DNA of 64,000 bases from Thalassia testudinum. Its lineage: Eukaryota > Streptophyta > Magnoliopsida > Alismatales > Hydrocharitaceae. The position numbers and the translations under genes are program-made. The stretch is taken from contig JAZHRO010000050.1 in the NCBI GenBank assembly GCA_037157565.1, positions 41,336,501-41,400,500 on the forward strand. The letters run 5' to 3'. Positions 55,748 through 64,000 of this stretch are shown here, in pieces. Under the pieces are notes generated by a model. The model was not told the DNA's origin, made no database searches, and saw only the letters and a program-made list of their open reading frames with translations. Positions within the stretch are counted from its first letter, which is position 1. Each line of letters starts with the position of its first letter.

Positions 55748-58275
55748 TGATAAACGCTAGTTTTTCATCATTCTTATGCATTAAAACAAACCTAGCTCTT
55801 AGGATTTTGATCCGAAATTGGGTTTTTGGGTTGCATTTAGGCATAAATTAGGTTAGGCATGCATTGCATTTGTTATTTTATTTTTTGATGTGTTTCATGG
55901 TGTGTTAAGGATAAGCAGAGAGTTAGATCCTTAGAAACCAAACACTCGGGAATGCAACTGATGAAGAGGAAGCTCAATTAGGCTAGGACTTAGCTAATTG
56001 CAGCTCATCATCGCTGGATACCATCTCCCTTGGACTAGGGTTAGCTTTATTCAGCTCCATTCAGCTCACCTTAGCTGAATGGTAGCTCAAGAGATCTCAC
56101 CTTAGCTCACCCTATGTCAGGACAGCTTAGATCCAGCTCAACTTAGATAAGTCTAGCGCATCTTAGTTCCCATTAGTTCACAAGGAGCTCTAGCTAGTTC
56201 AGTTGAGTTGACTGGAGTTCACCTCAGCTCAACCCCAACTCATTCTTGCTCTACCTAGCTCATGGCAGCTGGACTCCAAGTTAGTTGAGCTACTACTTGT
56301 CAACTAGTAGCTTAGCTAACTCTAGAATTCTCATCAGAGGCAGTTCCAGCTCAACCTAGCTCTAGCTAGGTTGAAGTCAGCTCAACTAAGCTCAACTACC
56401 CAGGCTTAGCTACTTGCATAAGAACTAGGTAGCTGAGCTCAGTAGTTGAGATCCCCTTGAAGCTGCCTCAGCAGGCCAAGCTCCAACATAGCTTCCATCA
56501 GCTCCAGAGTCTTCTCTCCCAGCTCCTCGTTCATGAAACCCTAACTCCTCCACTCTACTAGCTAAGCTAGCTTAGCTAAGCCCTTAGCTCCACCAAAAAC
56601 TCCATGGCCGTCCACTCTTCAACCCTTAGCCCTAACCAAACCCTAACCCTACCTATCCTTGGCGCCAACCCACACCAACCACCACCACTCACACCCCCTC
56701 ATGTTGGTGCCAAAAATGCCCTAGGCATACCTTCATTTTGGCACCAACATGTGCCTAATTCTTAGCCCTACACCTCATCAACCAAGGCCATCTAAACCCT
56801 ACACCTAACCCCTTCTAGAAGCCCTCCATTGGTGCTAAACCTAACCCCCCATAACTACCCTAAACCCTACCCTAGTTGGCGCCAAAAATCACCCCCTACA
56901 CCCCTTCATTTGGCACCAACACCTCCTCCCATCTACACCCTACATAGTAACACCCAACCTATCCTAACCCTCCATCTAGTGACACCATCTAAACCTCCCC
57001 CTTAACCCAACTAATGTAGCGCTAACTCCCTTAACTCCACCATAACTACCACCTTAAGCAACCTTCCCCTTTGGCACCACCCTATATCTACCCTTCATCC
57101 CATAACCACGACCCAATAACACCATCCTAACCCTACACATAACCTACACGCCACCTAACTCTACCACCATAAAACTTAACCCTAGTCCTCTCTTAGGGTT
57201 GGTGCCAAATACCTAACACCCCCCTATTTTGGCACCAACCATTATCATCCCTAGGATCCCTTAACTACCTCCAACAAGCCATCCTAACCCTCCATCCATT
57301 AACTACCACTAACCCTCTACCATTCCTATATAAACCCCCTACCACCACCATTAAAACTCAACCTTGGCTACATTTTTTCTACCCATATTTCCGCCTACAT
57401 AAAAGGTCAAGAGAAGAAGTAGATTAAGCGGATACTCTGTCCCCTTGGTGCCTTCCCCTCTTCTCTTCTCTCTTGTGCCCACGTCGGCCAAGGGAGGAAG
57501 CCAAGCATTGGAAGACAACCTAGGGTACATGCCTACCCTAGGAAGAGGAGGATTTAAGTGTGGTACACTACCACCCTTGGAGGAAGAATAAAAGGTGGTC
57601 CACGCCACCTTAAGGAGGAGTTCTTGGAGTGGGAGCCATCCACTCTAGGAAGGAGAAGGCACGCCCATCTAGGGTTTGCCTTTGGAGGACGTCAAGGAAG
57701 GAGAAGGAGGAGCCCATTTCAAGCCTAGGAGCAATTAAGCTTGGAGCAAGGAGCTTCCCCTCTTCACCAACAATTCAGGAGGACTTGTGTTTTATTTTAT
57801 TTTTTGCAAATATCTAGTAGTAGAAGAACCATTTACTAGGGTTTTTGTAAAACAGTCTCTCTTTCAATCAAAGTTGCCTTCTTTAATCTTTTTGTTGCAT
57901 AGTCTTGTAGAATTCTTGTTTAACATTTTTCACTCACTGTCCCTAATTACTCTAAGCCTCCATGTGCCTAGAGTGAGCTTAGGGTGAGGCTCTACTTGTC
58001 ACTATAATAGTAGTGTAGTGGATTAGTATAGAGAATTTTCTCATTATCAATAAACCCGCATTGTTTCCATTATTTCAAAACCTATAAAAATCATATATAT
58101 AAAACACCAAAGAGAAAGTTGAGTTCCTTTTAAAGTAAGAGATATGATTTCGCAAATAAATTGGCCTCCTTGGATTACCCTAGATACTCCACTATCTAGG
58201 CTATAAATTTAAGAGTTGATCGGTTTTACACGTTACAACGATGTATTTTTAACAAACCGCGTAAAATCCGTATCA
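55748..58275 (+). repeat. Solo LTR C2 (family C), complete
   Basis: It is 2528 bp, starts TGATAAACGCTAG, ends AAAATCCGTATCA and is flanked by the perfect duplication CTAGC (55743-55747 and 58276-58280). The first 770 bp match the truncated LTR of C1 (6990-7750). It contains an AGCT-rich part, a C-rich part with GGCGCCAA/GGCACCAA words (56640-57260), TATATAAA at 57327-57334 and a purine-rich transcribed part. No gene is supported. Confidence 0.92.
57327..57334 (+). promoter_or_regulatory. TATA box of solo LTR C2
   Basis: TATATAAA in the context CATTCCTATATAAACCCCC, about 1580 bp into the LTR, with no competing match nearby. Confidence 0.6.
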
Positions 58276-58280
58276 CTAGC

Positions 58281-58669
58281 CAAAGAGAAGAAGGATCTCC
58301 TCCAAGTTTCTACTCTAGGTATTCACTTATTCCCTAAGTAGATCTTGATATCATGGTTCATTTTACATCTTGGTTCTCCCTTTCCCTAAATCACTCCTGC
58401 TGCTGCATTGTATTTCACGTTGGGTACCAAATGGTACTGGTACCCATCATCAGTACCGGTACTTTTTGGGTGCAGCAGAGACTACTTTTGACACCAGGTA
58501 TTGATACTAATGATCAGTACCGGTACTCACTCATTTTTCTAGTTGGAACTAAAACTAACTAGTACTGGTACTAATCACCAGTATCGGTACATGAAGGCTT
58601 AAGTGTGTTTTTGTATGAACACATGAAAGGAAATATTTTGATTTTACTCTATTTGTTCCATGTTTACAA
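58281..58669 (+). promoter_or_regulatory. Leader of the element F third ORF with LTR-like palindromes
   Basis: Between 58425 and 58592 there are about six AGTACCGGTACT-type motifs (exact AGTACCGGTACT near 58451 and 58517, others with one or two changes), like those in U3 of the F LTR. They end some 80 bp before the ORF ATG. Whether this is a second promoter or a decayed LTR piece cannot be decided here. Confidence 0.4.
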
Positions 58670-60085
58670 ATGGTACCTAAATCTAAGAGTAAGGGAAAGG
58701 CACCTGAAGATGCATTTCACAAATTTTGCATCAATGAGGATGCCATGTCAAAGTTTGATTGGTATAAGGGCCTTAAGTTTCATCATTATAGGTCGGTTGA
58801 GTGGAAAGACTTCACATTACATCTCTTTAACTTTACTACTCATCTATCTGAACAAAACCTCATGCTTTTCTTTGATAAGTCATTTTTTGCAAATGTTCCT
58901 AGAGTTTATCCTGACATTAATTGTCTATTCTTTGCAAATCTCTAAGAACAAGACAATCAAGGTCATCTTGTCTTAACTTCAAACATTTTTTGTCAAAAAA
59001 TAACTGTTACACCAAAATTCCTATCTACCATAGCACAATGTCCTAATGAAGGTCATGCTTTCAATAATCTTAAGGAGAAATTCACTACTTCAAAAATTCA
59101 TGAAACACACTTGCTCCCTAACTATCAAAGCAAAGCATTGGTTGCCCCAAACATGACCTTATTTGCTAGAGTTCTATTCAGAATTTTAGCATGGAATCTA
59201 ACGGCCAAATACTCGGGATTCCATAAGATCCCTGTAGATATTTTACCCTTAATCTATGCTATTATCATAAGTTTCCCTATTAATTGGAACACGGTTTTTA
59301 TCCACTTCTTAAGACCTCATTACCGTGCTTCATCTCTTCCTCTTGATATTCTTGTATCTCACATACTTATCAAGAGTAAAATTGATCTCTCTAACTTTAC
59401 TCCGCTTAGAAAAGTGGTCTACTTCAAGTGTTACACTCTCTGAAAAATGGGAGTAAAATTTGCTAGAGAGGAATCATCCAGTGATGATGAAGAAGAATAA
59501 GTTGATCCAAATGCTCAATCTAATTCTCATCCAGCTCCTGTCTCATCCTTAGCATTTGATCCCATAACTTATCCATATCCAGAAGCTGAAACACCTTGGG
59601 TCAATTTGTCTCATGTATCTAGAATTGATCCTAATATGATTAATACTTTTAATTATATTGGTCAAAATCTTTCAAACCTCAACTTTGCTTTCCGTCACAT
59701 GGAATGCAAGTTCCATGATCTTTCACTTTCCGTTTGGTCCTCTCATCTTGCTTCTTCCACTCAACATCCTAAGCAAAGGAAGCACACTCAACCAAAGGCA
59801 CCCAAAGAATACAGTTAGAGAGGGCAAAAGCATTTTCAAGAACCATCTCATGTTTTCTCTCCAATGGCAGAACATATTCTTCATGATGATGTAGAGGAAG
59901 AAGACAATGAAGGCGAAGAGATTTCTTATGCCGAAAGTGAAGATGATGATGAAGCTGAAGAAGATGATGAAGTTGAAGATGATGATGAAGATGATGAAGA
60001 TCAAGATGATGATGATGATGATGATGGTGGTGATGATGGGGGTAGAACAAGCAGAAAACATGCTCAAAAGTACATCAGAATGTGA
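58670..60085 (+). pseudogene. Third ORF of element F (env-position, plant-transposon-protein-like), broken by four stops
   Basis: One frame of 472 codons runs from the ATG at 58670 to TGA at 60083-60085 without frameshift, interrupted by TAA 58943, TGA 59441, TAA 59498 and TAG 59816. The N-terminal part is basic (VPKSKSKGK). The core (VYPDINCLFFANL near 58910, AWNLTAKYSGFHKIPVDILP near 59190) resembles the putative plant transposon protein domain found in many plant retroelement ORFs. A hydrophobic stretch (LPLIYAIIISFPI) is part of that domain and need not span a membrane. The C-terminal 70 residues are extremely acidic (D/E runs). I see no signal peptide. Role unknown; the env label rests on position only. 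Confidence 0.65.
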
Positions 60086-60197
60086 CCTCGCAATTAGTTT
60101 GTTTTACATTTTCTTGAATTAAACATTTGAACATGTTTCCTTAATTGTTATGACTTTTCAATATCTTCATGTTTGACTTCATGCTCTTTACGATGTA

Positions 60198-61990
60198 TGA
60201 TCGCGTCAGATTCATCGCGGAAGGGTTCGAGTTTGGAAAACCCGTTGTCATAGTTCGATTCATGGGAAAAGTCGTTGATCAGATAAAATTTATAATTGAA
60301 ACTCAAAAAGTGAGTCCCTGGTCGAACATGGGGAGGCAAATGTTTGGTTTTGGGAGATACGCATTTCGCTTTATTTTTTTTTTCATTTTTATGTTTTACA
60401 ATTTTTTTTGGAATTTATTAGAAAGTAAGAGATCAAATCGATAATTGCTTATCTAACTAATCTACTTGCAAAATATAAGAGAGAGAGAGAGAATCACATA
60501 TATTTCTAAATCAAATGTTTGCTACAACTAGGAAAGCGAGAAATATTACACTACGAAAGAAATAAAGATAGAAAGAGGTGAAAGAATCCCCCTCGATGGT
60601 TGCTCGGAGGATGACTCGCTCTGATGTTGCCTGGAGGAAGGTCGTGAGGAGCGGGACGAGCGAGGATGGAGCCGGAGGCTGGAGGGTGGGGTAGGACGGT
60701 GTCATGGGGAGGATCTTCTTCCCGAAGGATGGTGAGAAGATGGCCACAGGATGCTCCACGAAGGGGGATGAGAGGCAGGAATAGATATTTGATTTCTACT
60801 AAAGAGGAGCATCCCGGGCTTGGGATAAGCTCTCTCTAGAGCCTTAGAGGTGGTGAGAGGAAGAATGGAAGAGATGGTTTGGAATGGAGGGAGGTAGGTC
60901 CTTTTATAATGGAGCAGGAGCGATAAAATCGTCCATGGGAAATTAGTGACAGCTGTAATCGTCGCTGAAGATCTGCCCAACTGTCGTTGAAGATCCGCGC
61001 CCTTCAATTCTGCTACTATCGCATGCATAGCGCAGGACATTAGTGACAGCTACAAGAGTCACTAAAGGCCCACCCAACTTTTACTAAAGATCGCACCCCC
61101 ACCACTCATGCTCACTTGCAACTGTGGCGACGTGCCCACATTGTCACTGTCAGATGCTCAATCGACAGTTGCGATCGCATGCTCAGCTGGCGTTAGATGG
61201 TGTAGGCGTATTCGCAATAATCCATGCGTCCACGTGGAGACTCTTACGTCGTTCGATGAAGATTGTGTGGTCCAATTTGGCACTCGCGCTCGGGCTGTTG
61301 ATTGTGTGCGCCCATACGGATTCGACCACACGCTTGCAACTTGAGAGTGCCCTCGCAACCAACGCGCTGCAGGCACTTTTGTGTCTCAAAGACAAATTGA
61401 GTGCTGCAGGCGTGGAGGCATCCCAGTCGTTGGGTCTTTATCCAACAGCTAGGATTCGAAGGTGCGGAAGATGAAGGGTGTGGCTGGTTGCTGCTGGCCG
61501 GTGTTGGACAGCCTAGATGGTGCCACGTGGTGCCATCTGGGCCATCCATCTTCTTTTTGTTGCATATGGTGCCACGGTGATCGGATCGAGGTGATTTTTG
61601 CATTATCAGACTGCAATCGTTACTCTAGATCCATTCGTACGATTGGATTTTCCATCTGAAACCCATATGGATGTCTCATTGTCCTCCTGGATGTTGATCT
61701 TCCTCGGACTTCATATGACACTACTGGATTCCGATCTAGACGATTTCTAAGTCATTAGACTCCAATCATCATATTGAACAGATCCATACAATCGGATCAT
61801 CCATCCAAGGACCTAAAATAAATCTCCTTCTCTCCTGACCATAGAAAGGACCTAATTAACCTAAACTATATACAACTACTCTAAATGCAGAATGATGCAT
61901 GCTATGCAATATTTATAACATGAAATGCAAATCTAAGCCTAGGAGCATGCATGAATAGGCATTTTAACTTAAATGATTGTATCTACATCA
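60198..61990 (-). repeat. 3' LTR of element G
   Basis: On the minus strand it starts TGATGTAGATACAATCA (61974-61990) and ends near GACGCGATCA at 60198. TATAAAAG is at 60901-60908 (minus). A CCCCATGTTCGACCAGGGAC block about 130 bp from the end is the counterpart of CTCCCTGTGTTCGACC in A. The overlapping frames at 61108-61603 are not supported. Confidence 0.7.
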
Positions 61991-63798
61991 TACCCCCATG
62001 CCTATCTTTTTCTAGTCCCTAGCAAAATTAAACTACATGCTATGTATAAAATCAGAATTAGGATTAGATCACTTAGACCTAAGTTGTTTATTAGCAACAG
62101 AAAATTTCAAGTAAGGGTCCTAAACTACGAAGACTCAACAGTACCCGAGTGTCTACCAGAATGCAGACTGCCTAAGTCCTCGCCTTATTTGAAAAGGGAA
62201 GATACATTTTTTTTTTCATTTTCTTTTTTTCTAATTTTTTTGGACTTTTGGAATTTGAGAGTTTCGGGATAACTTTTTATGGCTACCCGACCTGCCCAAA
62301 ACTCAAAAAGGACTCTAAGTGCTAAGCATCTAGTGAAAAGAATGAAAGACTCATTAGGTAGTTGTTAAAACAAACTTCGGGTTTCTATGACCCTAAGTGA
62401 CTTTGCCTAAAGGTTTATCTTTTCGAACGGTAACTTTCTCCCTACTTCTCTTATTTATGGGGTCAACATAAGGGCGAACCCAGTGTAGATCTCTCTAGTT
62501 TATTCTACTTCCCCGTTCTTCCCTAAGTTTTTTAGGCATTATTGTGCATTTTTGTGAGCTGGGCTCTTGACAACCAGCCAATGGACTGTTACCTGCGACA
62601 ACTTTCTAGCCATACTCGTGCGATGAAGTGTGGTTTTATTTATTTATTTTTTTATGTTCTTTTTCTATTTTTTTCTTTCTGTGTTTTTTTTTAAAGTAGG
62701 TGGCTTCCCTAATTTAAGATTTACCTAAAGGCAGTACGAAGAAAATGGTCATGTGGCTGGGCTCTGGACAACTAGCCAATGGCTGCTACTCATGACAACT
62801 TGCCAGCCATACCACCCTAGATAATTCATTAGCTACCCAATTTTCAAAGAAACCATCGAAAAGTTAGTCAATGCAAATAGTGTGTAGATGCTTAGGCTTA
62901 AAGTCTCCTTAAATCTGAGAGCGAGTTGATAAGCCATATACTTATCACCCTAATTTATTGATTAATTTAAAATAGAATTACTTAGCGAGGACTCGAGACT
63001 AAGTCCACATTCGAGTAGACACCCGATCTAATTAAGCCCGAAGACCTGAAGAGTCTAAGTGTTCAGGTCCTATCGTATCATTTCCTAAAGTTAATAACTT
63101 CCAAATGCCTAAGTTCTCTTCTTCCTAATCTCTTTCTCTTTTATCTTTTTGAATTTTCATTTTTTTTAAAGAAACTAAAAGAAATTCTATGGAGTTAACA
63201 AAATGATTTCAGGAATTAATTATCCACCCCCATGCCTAAATGATGCAATGTCCTCCTTGAAAAAATAAAGACATGAAAAGGACAGAATAAACGGAATATC
63301 ACCTGAATTACGTGAAAATCCAGTTAGCTCTGCAAAGAACGTGGAATATAAACACATGCTAAATTTAATGCCTTCAGCTAGGAATAACATACATATGAGG
63401 AAAAAATTGAGAATTCACAAGTGCATGTCAGAATCAAAATCAAAAGATTAATCCTCAGACCCACCAGCATAAGATGTCCACAGACGTGGACCAGATTATG
63501 ATGGAGACCCATACCCCAGGGTCGAGTGATTCTCAAGTTTTGGATGAAAATCACCCATAACAGAAGGTTGTTAAGCTTGCAAGGCCGGGCCTGTGGTTTT
63601 ACGGTGTGCAACCCAAGACCAAAGTGTCGGACAATGGGTAAAGATGGTTCAATAGGTGCAGATGTCCACTTAACATTCAGCTCAGAAAAATAATCAGTTA
63701 TTTTGAGATAGGGTTGCACGTGAAAGATATCGTTTAGGTGGTTTTAGGTCAACAGGAACCCTTAAATCCAAACTTGGTTTTCCCTAAGAATTAACCTC
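61991..63798 (-). other. 3' untranslated region of element G
   Basis: Two polypurine-tract motifs are present: the true one at 61991-62030 and an internal one at 63224-63256 (minus: GAGGACATTGCATCATTTAGGCATGGGGGTGG). T-rich low-complexity runs lie near 62200-62240, 62640-62700 and 63150. Two similar blocks with GGCTGG ... TTGTC ... AGCCAATGG near 62550-62610 and 62750-62810 form a decayed direct repeat. A 113-codon frame at 63378-63719 is unrecognised. Confidence 0.5.
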
Positions 63799-63999
63799 CT
63801 AAATTTTCATTTCAACATTTCTATCCTCCAAAATCAAGTGCCCAAGCTCCGGGACCTCTAGCATATTGTTCGCCCCATAAGATTTACCCAAGTTCAGAAT
63901 TCGTGACTGAATCAAGATTGGCTTGGGCACAATGATCTCAAAAGTCAGCTCTTCAAGGTGCGATTGAGGAATGGGGTTACTGATTGAATCATCAGGATT
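63799..63999 (-). CDS. End of an unrecognised ORF of element G (partial)
   Basis: The minus strand is open from the window edge for 66 codons to TAG at 63799-63801, ending EVPELGHLILEDRNVEMKI. There is no start in the window. It lies about 540 bp upstream of the internal polypurine motif, where pol ends in A2, but it does not look like an integrase C-terminus. It may be an element-specific ORF like that of B2, or chance. Confidence 0.3.
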   Translation of the reverse strand, partial: NPDDSISNPIPQSHLEELTFEIIVPKPILIQSRILNLGKSYGANNMLEVPELGHLILEDRNVEMKI

Positions 64000-64000
64000 C

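Larger units (their letters stand above)
7751..64000 (-). mobile_element. Element D: Athila-like Ty3/gypsy retrotransposon on the minus strand, holding most of the other insertions
   Basis: In minus-strand order D consists of a leader (48404-49439), broken gag (46905-48403), protease (45789-46541), reverse transcriptase split between 45237-45536 and 35589-36039, RNase H (34974-35558), integrase (33851-34970), a 3' untranslated region (32491-33850) and a 3' LTR in three pieces between 7751 and 32490. It is interrupted by B2, A2, A3 (with E) and F. The 5' LTR and primer site must lie beyond F, outside the window, so its target duplication cannot be checked. Many stops and frameshifts make it the most decayed pol here. 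Confidence 0.8.
49440..64000 (+). mobile_element. Element F: Ty1/copia (Sirevirus-like) retrotransposon with a third ORF, 5' part
   Basis: The element has a 5' LTR (49440 to about 50852), a primer site, decayed gag and pol (50901-55410), a spacer, then a third long frame at 58670-60085 in the position of Sirevirus env-like genes. It is interrupted by solo LTR C2 (55748-58275) and by element G (from 60198). The 3' LTR is not in the window. Many stops and frameshifts throughout show an old insertion. Confidence 0.75.
60198..64000 (-). mobile_element. Element G: 3' end of an Athila-like Ty3/gypsy element on the minus strand
   Basis: It has a 3' LTR (60198-61990), a polypurine tract (TAGGCATGGGGGTA on the minus strand, ending at 61991) and a 2-kb interior reaching the window edge. 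The LTR end TGATCGCGTC (plus) is like that of D (TGATCGAGCG), and the inside resembles D in arrangement, so G and D are related. The left duplication (ATGTA at 60193-60197 if the boundary is right) cannot be verified. It is inserted in element F downstream of its third ORF. Confidence 0.75.

Noticed and set aside
56617..56665. Telomere-like CCCTAA/CCCTAAAC words
   Set aside because: Only a few degenerate units occur within the C2 solo LTR, and similar C-rich words continue to 57260. Not an interstitial telomere.
59884..60045. GAT/GAA trinucleotide repeat as a microsatellite
   Set aside because: It is the coding sequence for the acidic tail of the F third ORF; repetitive in composition but in frame with the rest.
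61108..61603. Four overlapping frames on both strands as host exons
   Set aside because: They lie in the middle of the G LTR; simultaneous openness on both strands reflects high G/C and CpG content.

Overview
This is nuclear DNA of a flowering plant and consists almost entirely of LTR retrotransposons nested inside each other. I see no free-standing host gene, no rRNA or tRNA gene and nothing bacterial. The plant assignment rests on Athila-type Ty3/gypsy polyproteins, the primer-binding site TGGCGCCGTTGCCGGGGA, Sirevirus-type Ty1/copia elements with a TGGTATCAGAGC primer site, and 5-bp target-site duplications (TSDs). The clade of angiosperm cannot be fixed from this. I use local family names A to G. 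Families A, B, C, D and G are Ty3/gypsy (Athila-like); E and F are Ty1/copia (Sirevirus-like).

Layout. The oldest visible layer is a plus-strand element C (1-7750: end of integrase, 3' untranslated region, first 761 bp of its 3' LTR). A solo LTR of family A (723-5656, TSD AGAGG) sits in its 3' untranslated region and itself holds a solo LTR of family B (from 2807). The C LTR is cut at 7751 by a minus-strand element D, which runs to beyond the window. Inside D's 3' LTR sit two complete elements: B2 (8175-17773, TSD AGGTG), a non-autonomous element without pol, and A2 (18100-31577, TSD AGGTA), almost intact with one nonsense codon in its gag-pol frame. D's own pol and gag follow on the minus strand (33851-48403) and are badly decayed. 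The D reverse transcriptase is split by another solo A LTR (36040-45236), which holds a complete minus-strand copia element E (37547-43713, TSD AGACC). The D leader is cut at 49440 by a plus-strand copia element F, which runs out of the window and carries a solo LTR of C (55748-58275, TSD CTAGC) and the 3' end of a minus-strand gypsy element G (60198 onward).

Functional reading. A2 and, formerly, C1 and D encode Gag, protease, reverse transcriptase, RNase H and integrase. B2 has only a 546-codon ORF of unknown function, but shares with A2 the primer site, the hairpin just after the coding region, both polypurine-tract motifs and the LTR-end palindrome, so it probably depended on an A-like element for replication. 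Element E keeps gag but has lost all of pol. Between its primer site and gag it carries a piece that I recognise as the first half of the host nuclear gene PALE CRESS (PAC), which encodes a chloroplast RNA-maturation protein. This captured host gene is the most notable content of the window.

Other signals worth a second look are a snRNA-type promoter (USE plus TATA, Pol III-like spacing) at a fixed distance inside three A LTRs, arrays of GACGTC palindromes in several unrelated LTR families, and in F the same AGTACCGGTACT palindromes in the LTR and again in front of the third, env-position ORF. All similarity statements are by eye; no alignment or database search was run.
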